Numbered from the stretch's first letter, positions 33,538-42,822 are shown. The stretch: 64,000 nucleotides of DNA from JAUYQR01 sp050632395 (GCF_050632395.1 NZ_CP192600.1:3038001-3102000); one strand, 5' to 3'. Numbers and translations: made by a program. The notes: generated by a model not told the origin, from the letters alone.

Positions 33538-34797
33538 TCACAGAACGAACATTGCCAGCACTGCCGCCGCCATCACCGTCGTTGCCAGCCAGCCCATGAT
33601 CCTCAACCCGCGCGGCGCGGCGAACGGGCCAAGGTGCTTCCGGTTCGAGACGACCATCATCGTGGCAATCATCAGCGGAACGGCGATCACCCCGTTCAGC
33701 ACGGCGCTCCAGAACAAGGCCTTGATCGGGTCGATCGGCAGAAACAGCATCAGAAGACCTAGGGCGAACGCAAGCGCGATGATGCCGTAGAAGGCTTTGG
33801 CATTCTCGGGTTTCTGTTCAAGCCCGATACGCCAGCCGCGCAATTCGCCGATCGCATAGGCAGCGGAACCCGCGAGGACCGGGAGCGCCAGCAGCCCGGT
33901 GCCGATGATGCCAAGGCTGAACAGCAGGAAAGCGAACTCGCCTGCGATCGGACGCAGTGCCTGCGCTGCGTCGGCCGAAGTCGCAATATCGGTGATCCCG
34001 GCGGTATGAAGCGTCACGGCCGTGGTCAGAACGATGAAAAACGAGATCAGGCTCGAAAACCCCATGCCTAAATGGGTGTCCCAGGCAATCCGGTTCAGTT
34101 CGGCGGGTGCCTGCTCTGGGTGATCAAGCAGCGCGCCATCGCCGGCCAGAAGCTCGTCTTCCACTTCTTCGGCGCTCTGCCAGAAGAACATGTAGGGGCT
34201 GATCGTCGTGCCGAACACAGCCACGATCGCCACCATGGCTTCCCGCGAAAAGTCGAGCGATGGCCAGAACGCGCCGCGCACGACCGCGCCCCAGTCGATG
34301 GCAACGGTGAACACCACACCGACATAGGCAAGCAGGCTGAGCGTCAGCCATTTGAGCACGTGCACATATCGGTGATAGGGCACGAAGACCTGCAACAGCA
34401 TCGACCCCGCCGCAAACATGACAGCGAAGGCGATTTCGCCCCAGCCCAGAACCAGCCGCGCCGCCGCACCCATCGCCGCGAGATCAGCGCCGATGTTCAC
34501 GGTGTTTGCCACGAACAACAAGGCGACGATGGCATGCACCAGCCATCGCGGCAGCACATGGGCCATGTTGGCGGCAAGACCTTCGCCGGTGACACGTCCG
34601 ATCCGCGCACAGATCGACTGGATCGCCGTCATCAGCGGATAGGTCAGCGCCACCGTCCACATCAGGTTGAAGCCGAACTGCGCCCCAACTTGCGAATGCG
34701 TAGCGATACCGCCCGGATCATCGTCCGCCGCGCCGGTGATGAGGCCTGGCCCTAAACGCCGAAACCAAGAGACGCTCTGCGGGCTGGCTTCCCTCAT
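33538..34797 (-). CDS. NRAMP-family divalent metal transporter, atypical
   Basis: 419-residue inner-membrane protein with about 11 segments. TM1 keeps the metal-site motif as DPGG in GAADDDPGGIATHS. TM6 reads GTTISPYMFFWQ, so the Met-Pro-His that ligates Mn/Fe in typical NRAMP (SLC11) proteins is replaced by SPY. Family members lacking this Met have been linked to Mg or broader cations. Start ATG 34797 overlaps the TGA of an HsdS remnant (ATGA). Upstream extension in this frame has no family similarity. Confidence 0.8.
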   Translation of the reverse strand: MREASPQSVSWFRRLGPGLITGAADDDPGGIATHSQVGAQFGFNLMWTVALTYPLMTAIQSICARIGRVTGEGLAANMAHVLPRWLVHAIVALLFVANTVNIGADLAAMGAAARLVLGWGEIAFAVMFAAGSMLLQVFVPYHRYVHVLKWLTLSLLAYVGVVFTVAIDWGAVVRGAFWPSLDFSREAMVAIVAVFGTTISPYMFFWQSAEEVEDELLAGDGALLDHPEQAPAELNRIAWDTHLGMGFSSLISFFIVLTTAVTLHTAGITDIATSADAAQALRPIAGEFAFLLFSLGIIGTGLLALPVLAGSAAYAIGELRGWRIGLEQKPENAKAFYGIIALAFALGLLMLFLPIDPIKALFWSAVLNGVIAVPLMIATMMVVSNRKHLGPFAAPRGLRIMGWLATTVMAAAVLAMFVL

Positions 34798-35048
34798 TCC
34801 GAAGTCTCGGTCATTGCCACGTCCTTTGGCGAAAGGACTTCGGTAAGGAGGGCGTAAAGGAGGGTTTGGAGAGTGGTCGCGGTAGTGGTGAGGCTGACCC
34901 GCAGATGATCGCAGAGTGCCACGAAGGCATCGTCCTCGGCCACAATATGATGCTGTTCGGCAAGGGGTGGGAGATGAATTGGAAGTGGCTTTGCTTTGGC
35001 TGGCTTGATGCATTTTACAGTCATGCCGGTGGCTTGTCCATCGATCAA
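34794..35048 (-). pseudogene. Type I restriction specificity subunit (HsdS) C-terminal remnant
   Basis: The minus strand encodes LPPLAEQHHIVAEDDAF and ALCDHLRVSLTTTATTLQTL, matching the conserved C-terminal region of HsdS (PPLAEQHRIV...LCDRLE). About 75 residues remain; both target-recognition domains and hsdM/hsdR are absent. Its stop overlaps the NRAMP gene start, so translation of the remnant could still couple to the transporter. Confidence 0.62.
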
Positions 35049-35427
35049 GGCCGCACTAAGTCACCGCAGGTTGCGAGCGTGAGGTAAAGCGTAGTGACTT
35101 CGGCGTAGGGCTGAAAACAAATCAGTCGGTTCAGCAAACGAAGACAGAATCGCAAGTATCATGGCACCACCGCAGCTTCCGTGCATTTGCGCATAGGCTT
35201 ATGATGGGCACTGTGATGCATATCAACATAGCAGACAGCTATCAGCGATTAGGGCAGTTCGCGGCCCAAAACGCAATAGGTCCCCGCTTTTCATGGGGCC
35301 TCGTAGAACGTTTGGACTGCCCCCATCGAGTGCCCCCACTGAAGTGGTCCACCAACTGGAAATGATGATCCCACTTGATCCGGCCCCCAACGTTGGACCG
35401 CCCGAAGGCAGAGTTTTCCGGCTTCGC
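35049..35427. other. Gene-free stretch with possible IS3 end
   Basis: 379 bp without a supported gene. Between about 35318 and 35400 the sequence has GCCCCC and AGTGGTCC blocks that resemble ends of IS3-type elements, next to the IS3 remnant. No complete terminal repeat could be paired. Confidence 0.35.
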
Positions 35428-35771
35428 TCAGGGTGACCGGCTAGTGACGCCCCCTGTTTTCATCGGCATGATCGGGCCCTTGTTGCCGATCGCGCCATGT
35501 GGCCGTTCCTCATTGTAGTATCGACCCCAATCCTCCAACTTTTCGCTTTGCGGACCTTTGGTTCAGCCGCGTCTGCAAGGGTCAGGAACCAGTGCTGGTT
35601 CAAGCATTCGGGGCGGAAGCGGCCATTGAACGCTTCGATGAAGGCCCTCGCCATTGTCCTTGGACCAATGGCGGACCATGGCTTGATCGGTCGGCTTGCC
35701 GGGCCGCGAGAAGTCGATGACCACTCCGCGCTGATAGGCCCGAACGAAATGGCCCAACAATCGTCCTTCAC
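35428..35771 (-). pseudogene. IS3-family transposase OrfB C-terminal remnant
   Basis: Conserved IS3 OrfB pieces occur in order but in three frames: VVIDFSRPGKPTD, then FIEAFNGRFRPECLNQHWF (catalytic Glu), then WGRYYNEERPHGAIGN. At least two frameshifts separate them. Stop TGA is at 35428-35430. OrfA and the first catalytic Asp are gone. Confidence 0.75.
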
Positions 35772-35950
35772 CCACCCGAGCGGTTTGGGTCTTCGCCTGT
35801 TGCCTGTTTCGCTACTCGCCCAGAGGTCGGTGAGGTGGTCGTGCGAGGATCGGAAACGCGAATACCTTTGCTTACCACCTCCACTTCTCGCAGCTGCGCG
35901 GGATCAGTCCATGCAAACTTGTCAGAATTAAACTTGGGTGGAGACTTCAT
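35768..35950 (-). CDS. Unrecognised 60-residue ORF, copy 2
   Basis: Encodes MKSPPKFNSDKFAWTDPAQL then REVEVVSKGIRVSDP, ending SGG like copy 1 at 33085. Start was set at ATG 35950 by comparison; 16 extra codons upstream are open but not conserved as protein. It abuts the IS3 remnant. No recognised domain. Confidence 0.4.
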   Translation of the reverse strand: MKSPPKFNSDKFAWTDPAQLREVEVVSKGIRVSDPRTTTSPTSGRVAKQATGEDPNRSGG

Positions 35951-36487
35951 TTCAGCGTCGCCCTCCATATTGCGGTATTCCCTACAACGCTCGCCCAAGG
36001 CTTCAAATCAAGTCAATTCTCCTTTGGTCTCGGCTAACCACTGCGACTGCAAGTGTCGGTGCGCCCAAATTGTTATCGCGCCCTCTCCGAACGACCAACG
36101 TCTGCGACCGAGCCACGATGATCCGGCCTCGGGTTGCACGGTTCCGCGAGACCTGATGAACCCTTTACTTGCGCACGTAGCGGAACGACATGGAGACGAT
36201 AACGGACAGCCTAAAGCACAGGATCAGCATGTGGTCAGAACGATATTTTGCCGGCGCGATCTCAGGCAAAAGCGGGCCTCAGGCCCTGCTTACTCTCCCC
36301 TTGATGGGGCCGCTTCAACGACTACGCTCAAGACAACCGCTGCAACCGCTGCAACCCCAGCGCTGCTCTGAAACGTGTCGCGACTGCGGCGAGTGTAGCG
36401 GCCCTTCCGGCAAGACCCTGATTGGATGGTCAACGACGCGGCGCTGACTGTCTATCGCCTCCAACAGCGCCTCCCAGACGCCGCCGT
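35951..36487. other. Gene-free stretch
   Basis: 537 bp. The first ~70 bp repeat the upstream region of the 33085 ORF copy. The rest has no supported gene; frames are short and of low quality. Confidence 0.45.
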
Positions 36488-37933
36488 TTAATAGCCGCGT
36501 GGAAAGATTACGCGCGACCGTTTCCGATATTCAGGGTTGTGGCGATTGTTTTTGTAGGGATGCCAGAAGAACCAGAGCGCCTGCGATAGGGCGTCGACCT
36601 GATCATCGTTCGCGCCGTTCGGAAATGCCCCGAGTTCCGACAGTAAAGGTTGCAGCAATGGGTCCTGTTGCGGAATAAACACCTTGCCGGCCGCGATCGG
36701 TACCATGGCGAGGTCCATCCTTGTTGCTTTCGACTGGGATGGCTTGAACGTCTGGACAGCGGCGACCCGTTCTTCACGCGGATAGTATTCCCAGAGCTCT
36801 TGGGCGAGCGCCTGCCCGTTGGACGCGAATTCGATCAGAAAGAAGTCCACCTTGAACGCAGTCTTCGCGTCGATGGCACGCTTGCGCAGTTCCGGGAAGG
36901 GCCATCTGCCCCTTTGACTGTCTGCAAGGTAGATCCTGCCGTCGCCGATCTGCCAGAACTGGATGACGGAGTACGAGCCAGAATCCGAGCCCGACGCGGC
37001 ATCGATGCTGAGAAAGCGTGTGTCATAGCTCGTCGGGAGCGTAGCGAACCGCTTGAAGAGGCTCACGTCAACTGCGCCCCCGCCCGGAGGAAGCGGCCGC
37101 TGCTGGTACTGGGCGCTGTAGGCGGCCTCTCCCATCGCCCGGCGACGCTGATTGAGGAAAGCCTGGTCAAGCAACTGCGGGTGCAGGAGAGCGCCCTTGG
37201 CGAAGACGTGCATTTTGCCAGCGGCGAGCCGGACTTTCATGTCCTCTTCGGCAACTGCAGGCAGCGACAGGAGGCTCCAGGGCTCGATCTCACGCAGAAA
37301 CGCCGCAGGGTCGTTGATTGCGAGGCGCTGCATGACGAGCACCATGATCCCGGTTGCTCCGTTGTTAAACCGCCCCATCAGGACGTTGGCGATCCAATTG
37401 TTGACCTTTTCGCAGGCCGGCTCGCTGAGCGCGTCAGAGGCGTCAAGTGGATCGTCAAGGATGATGATGTCCGCTCCCTGGCCGGTGATATGGCCTTCGA
37501 CTGAGAAGGCCTTGCGCTGCCCGCCGAGGCTCGTCCGAAACACGAGCGCTGTATCTTTCTCCGCAGCCGGGGCCATCGTCGGTAATGCCGCCCGGTATCA
37601 GTCCGACTCAACGACCTTTCGGAACGCAGCATGGTGTTCTTCGGCAAGGTCGAGCCCGTGGGAAACAACGAAGACCTTAAGTGCTGGATTATGGCCGAGC
37701 AGAAAGGCGGGCCAGGCAATGGAAACGATCATCGATTTCAGCGTCCTGGGCGGCACGTTTATCATCACGCGCCGGGTCCCCCCCTCCATAGCCTCATCGA
37801 GAAGCGCGACGATCGCCTCGACATGCCAATTGTGGAGGTAGGGTGTGCTTGGGTTGAGCGTCGCGAAGACCTTCTGGACGAAGGACAGGAAGTCCTGTCG
37901 CAGGAGGGCGTAAAGTTCAGAATTCGTCGCCAT
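36488..37933 (-). pseudogene. Phage terminase large subunit with one internal stop
   Basis: 482 codons in a single frame interrupted only by TGA at 37598-37600. Upstream part: start MATNSELYALLRQDF, Walker A-like PPRTLKSM. Downstream part: GHITGQGADIIILDDPLD (Walker B-like), and nuclease domain residues in FLSIDAASGSDSG and NDDQVDALSQAL. In relatives the interrupted site is normally Trp in an ESxWYR motif, so TGG to TGA is the likely change. The enzyme would drive DNA packaging into a capsid. Either dead or needing readthrough. Its start overlaps the DUF5681 gene by 17 bp. Confidence 0.78.
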
Positions 37934-38333
37934 TTTGCCCCTCCATCGGGTTCTGCGTCGGGTTGCTGGACCGGCGACTGACATAGTCTTCCAGAAGCTT
38001 AAGGTCCGCCTCGCTCGGTGGTAGGGATGAGTCCTCAGCCGTGGGTCGCTCCGGGAAGTACCGGTTGATCTGGCGCATGAGTTCGGTGATCGCCCTGCTG
38101 TCGCCACTGAGCGCCTGCTGGATCACCAGGCGGGTCAGACCCCTGAGCACCGAGGCCTTGACCTTCTTGTCCCCGATTTTCATGACGATCTCCGTTGCCA
38201 GTTCTTCGCGAAGGACAGAGGCAAATCGCTCCTGCTCCACGCGGCGGCCTTCCGGATTGCCAGACGTGCCCTTACGGAACTGGCCGTGCTTCGGCGGACG
38301 TCTATAGCCCACGTCGTCGTCATCCTCAGACAT
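37917..38333 (-). CDS. DUF5681 protein (small-terminase-like)
   Basis: 138 residues with the DUF5681 N-terminus: YRRPPKHGQFRKGTSGNPEG, a basic motif found in proteins adjacent to phage terminases. Probably a DNA-recognition or packaging partner of the large subunit. AAAGGGGGC precedes ATG 38333. It overlaps the methyltransferase gene by eight bases and the terminase gene by 17 bases. Confidence 0.78.
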   Translation of the reverse strand: MSEDDDDVGYRRPPKHGQFRKGTSGNPEGRRVEQERFASVLREELATEIVMKIGDKKVKASVLRGLTRLVIQQALSGDSRAITELMRQINRYFPERPTAEDSSLPPSEADLKLLEDYVSRRSSNPTQNPMEGQNGDEF

Positions 38334-39768
38334 CGCTGCCCCCTTTCGCTGGTGCCGGCAAGAGCTTGACGGCGCGCCGGACTGCAAGGTCGCTGAAGGT
38401 TTCGCCGGTGGCCGCGTGCACCGCTTCCCGGCCGGTCAGGGCCATCCAGCGCCGGAGCGCGACATCGATGTAGGCCGGTTCGATCTCGACGCCGAGGCAT
38501 CGTCGCCCCGAGGTCTCCGCGGCGATCAGGGTCGATCCGGATCCAAGGAAGCAGTCGATGACCAGTTCCCCCGGCGCCGACACGTCCAGGATCGCGTCCC
38601 GGATCAGCGCCACCGGCTTCACCGTCGGATGCAGTCCGAAGTCGTCCTCGGCAGTATTGCCGCTCGTGGCACCCCCGTATTCCCAGACATTGCTGCGGTT
38701 TCGCCCGAACCGACCGAGCTGGACGTTGTTGCGGTGCGATGCGCCCCTCTTCCGCACGACGAAGACCAGTTCATGGCGGGACCGGTAGAGCGATCCCATG
38801 CCCGCGGCCTTCTTGACCCAGACCGCGAGGTTGATCACATCGACACCAAGATGTTGGAAGGCGTCGAGAATTTCCCGCAGGTGCCGCCAGTCCATGAAGA
38901 TGAAGCCGACGCCGCCGGGCTCGAGGCAAGCGATCGCGGTGCGAAGGCCCTTGACAAGGAAGTCCGTGAAGGCGGACGGTGTCATCTCGCCGGAGGCTTC
39001 GACGAACTCCGCGTGACGCCCCCGAACGGTGCTCACATGGCCAGAAATGGGCAGATTATAGGGCGGATCTGTGATCAACATCGCCGCGGGGCCCATTTCG
39101 GTGCCCCATGCCGCCAAGTCCTGAGCCCTGCCGCAGATGACGCGATGAGGGCCGGTAATCCAGACATCCCCTTGCAGTGTTACCGCCGGAGCCGATTGTT
39201 CCGCAGGGATAACCGGCTCTTCCGTCAGATCGGTCTCGGCATCCGTGATCGAGAAATGGCCGAGATGGAAATCGATCTCGGCGATCTCGAAGCCGGTGAC
39301 CGCCAGGTCGACGTCCAGCGCGAGGAGCTCCTCGAACTCGATCGCAAGGGCCCCCTCGTCCCATGCGCCGGTTTCCTGCGTCTTGTTGAGGGTGATCGCA
39401 AGCTTGCGAATTTCTAAGTCCGACAGATGGTCGATCACCATGCAGGGCACCACCTTCGCTCCAAGCTCGCGCAGCGCCTCGACGATAACGTGGCCGTCAA
39501 TGATCGTGCGTAATCCAGATGTCAGCACTGGTCGCACGCAGCCAAACGCCGTGATCGAGCGTTTCACACGCTCGATCTGCTCCCGCTTCGCGCGGCGGAT
39601 GTGCCTCGGTGATCTTTTCAGGGCATCGATCGCAACAAGGTCGATTTTTTTGCATGGCGTGAAGTCAGTTCGCCACGCACTCCGCAGCGCCCATTCCGGC
39701 CCGGGGGGATTTCCGTTTGCATCGACGCCATCTCCGACGGCATCTTTATCCTGATCATGCTTGTCCAT
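38326..39768 (-). CDS. ParB-domain DNA methyltransferase (N4/N6, beta-type order)
   Basis: 480 residues. ParB/Srx-like N-terminal domain (about 40-130) with VRPVLTSGLRTIIDGHVIVEA; methylase domain with DPPY at 234-237 preceding FLGSGST at 407-413, the beta-class order. It should methylate adenine N6 or cytosine N4 in a specific site. Such ParB-methylases are common in prophages and may protect or mark phage DNA. AGGAGG lies upstream of ATG 39768, deciding the start. First gene of a minus-strand operon with DUF5681 and terminase; no restriction enzyme is adjacent. Confidence 0.85.
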   Translation of the reverse strand: MDKHDQDKDAVGDGVDANGNPPGPEWALRSAWRTDFTPCKKIDLVAIDALKRSPRHIRRAKREQIERVKRSITAFGCVRPVLTSGLRTIIDGHVIVEALRELGAKVVPCMVIDHLSDLEIRKLAITLNKTQETGAWDEGALAIEFEELLALDVDLAVTGFEIAEIDFHLGHFSITDAETDLTEEPVIPAEQSAPAVTLQGDVWITGPHRVICGRAQDLAAWGTEMGPAAMLITDPPYNLPISGHVSTVRGRHAEFVEASGEMTPSAFTDFLVKGLRTAIACLEPGGVGFIFMDWRHLREILDAFQHLGVDVINLAVWVKKAAGMGSLYRSRHELVFVVRKRGASHRNNVQLGRFGRNRSNVWEYGGATSGNTAEDDFGLHPTVKPVALIRDAILDVSAPGELVIDCFLGSGSTLIAAETSGRRCLGVEIEPAYIDVALRRWMALTGREAVHAATGETFSDLAVRRAVKLLPAPAKGGSDV

Positions 39769-40148
39769 TTTTGCCTCCTGCATCGACACCCTGGTGTCGA
39801 TGATGGAAGCTTGGGTGAACTGGAGGCCCCCAAACTCTGCATCACCATGCCCACCAGGCATTGGTTGAGAGTGTGGGCCGAAGCCTCCTGCCGCGACCTA
39901 GCGCGTGTGCGCCTTTCTAACTTGAATATTGCCGATCCAAGCGCACGCGTCAATCAAAATATGTTCATCTAATCATGTACTTAGGTTGACGAACGCGCTG
40001 TTGGCCCTTATCTGCCTTTTCAATCACTTGCGACTGGACTTATGCCGCGAACAGAGCGTCAGTGTCAGCACGCCCGGCTCTCCGTCCGGGCTCGCCTCGG
40101 TGCAGGGCATCGCATGTTGCGGGCCCCCCGAACCACGGAGAAACACCC
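39769..40148. other. Divergent control region of the phage-like module
   Basis: 380 bp between the methyltransferase start (minus) and DUF3489 start (plus). Contains a relatively AT-rich stretch near 39945-40000, which would suit promoters. No repressor gene and no clear operator palindrome was found. Confidence 0.45.
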
Positions 40149-40422
40149 ATGACCGGAACCAGGCAAATCCAGACCGAGACGGCAGACATCACCAAAACAG
40201 GCGGCCGCGAGACGAAGATCGATATGCTACGCCGGCTTCTCTCCCGAAAGGCCGGCGCCGATCTCGAAGCTCTCTGCAGTGCTACTGGCTGGCAAGCGCA
40301 TTCGGTGCGCCGCCCTGAGCGGTCTGCGCAAAGCCGGGGTTAGACTTGAGCGGTCGGCCTCGAAGGTGGACGGTGGCCCCGCCGTCTACCGCATCACGGT
40401 CGCATCGGCCCCGGCCGCGTAA
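40149..40422 (+). pseudogene. DUF3489 protein gene with frameshift
   Basis: Starts MTGTRQIQTETADITKTGG with GGAG upstream, and reads through ATGWQAHSVR, the core of DUF3489. There the frame shifts: the following AL-SGLRKAGV-like sequence and the family C-terminus (VYRITVASA) are in the +1/-2 frame and stop at TAA 40420-40422, one base before DUF2924. Two bases appear missing near 40307-40314. A small DNA-binding-like protein of unknown role, usually upstream of DUF2924 and recombinase genes. Confidence 0.65.
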
Positions 40423-40829
40423 TGCCCTCCCTCGACACTCTCCACGGGATGGACCGGGCGGCGCTTCTCGCCGCCTGGTCCGAACTTTTTGGGCGACCTG
40501 CGCCAAAAAGCATCAGCCAAGCCTACCTTCGACGGTTCATCGCCTTCGAGGTTCAGGCGCGACGGGCGGGCGGTCTGCCGAAAGGCCTGCTGCGACAGAT
40601 CAAGGCTGCAACCTTGGGAGGCGGCCCGGCGCGCCGCACGGTTGAACCGGCACCCGGCGGGCGGCTCTTGCGCGAGTGGAATGGTGTCACGCACGTCGTC
40701 GAGGTGACCGCCAAGGGCTACCGCTGGAACGGCGCCGACCATCGCTCCCTCTCCGCTATCGCCCGCGCCATCACCGGTGCCCGCTGGTCGGGGCCCCGGT
40801 TCTTCGGGCTTCGGGAGGCTGGCCGATGA
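40422..40829 (+). CDS. DUF2924 protein
   Basis: 135 residues with the DUF2924 features: WSELFGRPAPKSISQAYLRRFIAFEVQ, LLREWNGVTHVVEV, and YRWNGADHRSLSAIARAITGARWSGPRFFGL. The C-terminal part resembles helix-turn-helix regions that read DNA. It overlaps the DUF3489 stop by one base and the recombinase start by four bases, so it is part of a recombinase module. Function not known. Confidence 0.8.
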   Translation: MPSLDTLHGMDRAALLAAWSELFGRPAPKSISQAYLRRFIAFEVQARRAGGLPKGLLRQIKAATLGGGPARRTVEPAPGGRLLREWNGVTHVVEVTAKGYRWNGADHRSLSAIARAITGARWSGPRFFGLREAGR

Positions 40830-42499
40830 CCACCAAGCCAGCCATCCGCTGCGCCATCTATACCCGGAAGTCTACCGAGGAAGGGCTCGATCAGGGGTTC
40901 AATTCGCTCGACGCGCAGTTCGAGGCCTGCGCGGCCTTCGTCGCGAGCCAGCGGCACGAGGGATGGAGCCTCGTCAACGGCCGCTTCGATGATGGCGGCG
41001 TCTCTGGGGGCACCCTCGAGCGGCCTGCCCTTCAGATGCTGCTGGCCGAAATCGACACCGGCCGCGTCCGGATGGTGATCGTCTACAAGATCGACCGCAT
41101 CACCCGCTCACTCGCCGACTTCGCACGGCTCGTCGAACGCTTCGAGGCCGCTGGCTGCTCCTTCGTCTCGGTCACCCAGTCCTTCAACACCGCCACGTCG
41201 ATGGGCCGGCTCACCCTCAACGTCCTGTTGTCCTTCGCCCAGTTCGAGCGCGAGGTGACGGCCGAGCGGATCCGCGACAAGATCGCCGCCTCCAAACAGA
41301 AGGGCCTCTGGATGGGGGGCGTTCCGCCCCTCGGCTACAATCCCCCCTCGGATCCCCGCATCCGTGTTCTGCGCGTAAACCCGGACGAGGCAAAAACCGT
41401 GCAGGCCCTCTTCGGTCTCTATCAGCGCCTGACCCACCTTGGAGAGGTCGAGCGCGAAGCGGCCCGAATGGGCCTTCGGTCCAAGCGGCACCATTTCCGT
41501 TCAGGTCGCGAACAGGGCGGCAATACCCTTACCCGCGGCCAGATCCACAAGATCCTCACCAACCCGGTCTACATCGGACGCATCCGCCACAAGGAAAGGA
41601 TCTGGTCTGGCCAGCACACGGCAATCATCGATGAGATCACATGGGAAGAAGTACAGCAGAAACTGCAAGCCGCCGCCGCCAAGCCAAGGGGTCGCAAGAA
41701 TGGAGGTCCGGATGCTGCGCCCTCGCCCCTCACCGGCAAGCTCCTCGACCAGGCCGGGGATCGGCTCACCCCAACCCACACGCAGCGGCATGGCCGACGC
41801 TTCCGCTACTATGTCTCTCACCGTCTGATCACCGGTCCGGCTGACCCGACCGGGTGGCGGCTTCCGGGCCCTCCCCTCGACGCAACGATCGCCGGTCTCA
41901 TGGCCGATCACATCGACGCAGCCATCACCTCTCATTCCTTGCTGGTGTCACCTGAGTTGCGCGACGCAGACGGCCCGGTTGACGCCGCACGCGCGCTAGC
42001 CCGGAAATTGCGACAGATTGAGCCCTACACGCTCCACAGGCTCCTGCACACAGGCACGATCCGGCCAGATGGGCTCTCGCTTAAGCTTGATACGACAGTC
42101 CTTGCGACGGACCTCGGACTTGGACCGCACGACCTTGCACCGGAGCTTGGACAGATCACCGCGACCCTCCGGCTCCGGCGCCGCGGCATCGAGGCAAAGC
42201 TCATCATCGTTCGGCCCGCACCACGTCCCGATCCAATCCTTCTGAAAGCCCTCGGCGCGGCGCACCGCTGGATGCAGGATCTACAGTCCGGTGCGACCTT
42301 GCGCGAGATCGCCAGCAAGGCAGGCCTCGACGAAGCCGTCGTCCGAAAGCGCGGCCAACTTGCCTTCCTCTCTCCCCGCATCCAGGCGGCGCTGCTCTCC
42401 GGTGCCCAGCCCTACAGCCTTACACTCGAGCGTATGATCCAAGACCCGCCGCCCCTCGACTGGAGCGATCAGGAACGCCTTTACGGGTTCTCGGGCTGA
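40826..42499 (+). CDS. Large serine recombinase
   Basis: 557 residues. Resolvase domain (about 7-150) with catalytic Ser16 in IYTRKSTEEG, and VIVYKIDRITRSL; recombinase domain (about 180-290) with PPLGYNPP; zinc-ribbon-like region (about 300-365) without clear Cys ligands; and a long C-terminal helical domain. Large serine recombinases integrate and excise phages and elements at specific att sites. Start ATG 40826 overlaps DUF2924 stop (ATGA). Likely the integrase of the element between it and the terminase. Confidence 0.87.
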   Translation: MTTKPAIRCAIYTRKSTEEGLDQGFNSLDAQFEACAAFVASQRHEGWSLVNGRFDDGGVSGGTLERPALQMLLAEIDTGRVRMVIVYKIDRITRSLADFARLVERFEAAGCSFVSVTQSFNTATSMGRLTLNVLLSFAQFEREVTAERIRDKIAASKQKGLWMGGVPPLGYNPPSDPRIRVLRVNPDEAKTVQALFGLYQRLTHLGEVEREAARMGLRSKRHHFRSGREQGGNTLTRGQIHKILTNPVYIGRIRHKERIWSGQHTAIIDEITWEEVQQKLQAAAAKPRGRKNGGPDAAPSPLTGKLLDQAGDRLTPTHTQRHGRRFRYYVSHRLITGPADPTGWRLPGPPLDATIAGLMADHIDAAITSHSLLVSPELRDADGPVDAARALARKLRQIEPYTLHRLLHTGTIRPDGLSLKLDTTVLATDLGLGPHDLAPELGQITATLRLRRRGIEAKLIIVRPAPRPDPILLKALGAAHRWMQDLQSGATLREIASKAGLDEAVVRKRGQLAFLSPRIQAALLSGAQPYSLTLERMIQDPPPLDWSDQERLYGFSG

Positions 42500-42631
42500 A
42501 GACTGTCCAAGTTTAGCTCTGCGCGGTTCACCGATCAGATGACGGGTACACTACCGCTTGGACATTTCGAACGCTTCGATGCCAAGACGCCACCATGATG
42601 GCCTCTCAAAACAGCTCAAAAAATCCCTGCT

Positions 42632-42653
42632 ATTTCCCTGCTAGCAGGGAAAT
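42632..42653. repeat. 22-bp perfect palindrome
   Basis: ATTTCCCTGCT followed by AGCAGGGAAAT. TCCCTGCT also occurs just before it, giving three copies of CCCTGC within 30 bp. Next to tRNA-Ser and the serine recombinase, so a candidate attachment or regulatory site. Confidence 0.5.
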
Positions 42654-42761
42654 ACCCAAGCCAAAACCGGACCGCACGTTGCGCCCGACAGAGACGCAGG
42701 CGCCAGATCGCCCCCGCCGGACGCGCAACTCCCGTCTCCAGCGCCGGCCAACGACGGCAAA

Positions 42762-42795
42762 CCCCCGGAATTCGGGCGAGAATTCCGGGGGTTTT
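42762..42795. terminator. Bidirectional intrinsic terminator
   Basis: CCCCCGGAATTC (42762-42773) pairs with GAATTCCGGGGG (42780-42791), followed by TTTT on plus and TTT on minus. It lies just downstream of tRNA-Ser on the minus strand and probably ends that transcript. Confidence 0.75.
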
Positions 42796-42822
42796 ATGAT
42801 ATATTTCAATAGGTTATGTCGG

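Larger units (their letters stand above)
42500..42822. other. Intergenic region between recombinase and tRNA-Ser
   Basis: 323 bp holding the 22-bp palindrome (42632-42653) and a terminator (42762-42795). This is where an attachment site for the recombinase would be expected; none was proven. Confidence 0.5.

Noticed and set aside
36190..36447. 85-codon open frame on the plus strand
   Set aside because: No conserved motif, no ribosome-binding site, and composition unlike a coding region.
37378..37719. Frameshift in the terminase instead of a stop
   Set aside because: The two conserved halves are in the same frame; only TGA at 37598 interrupts them.
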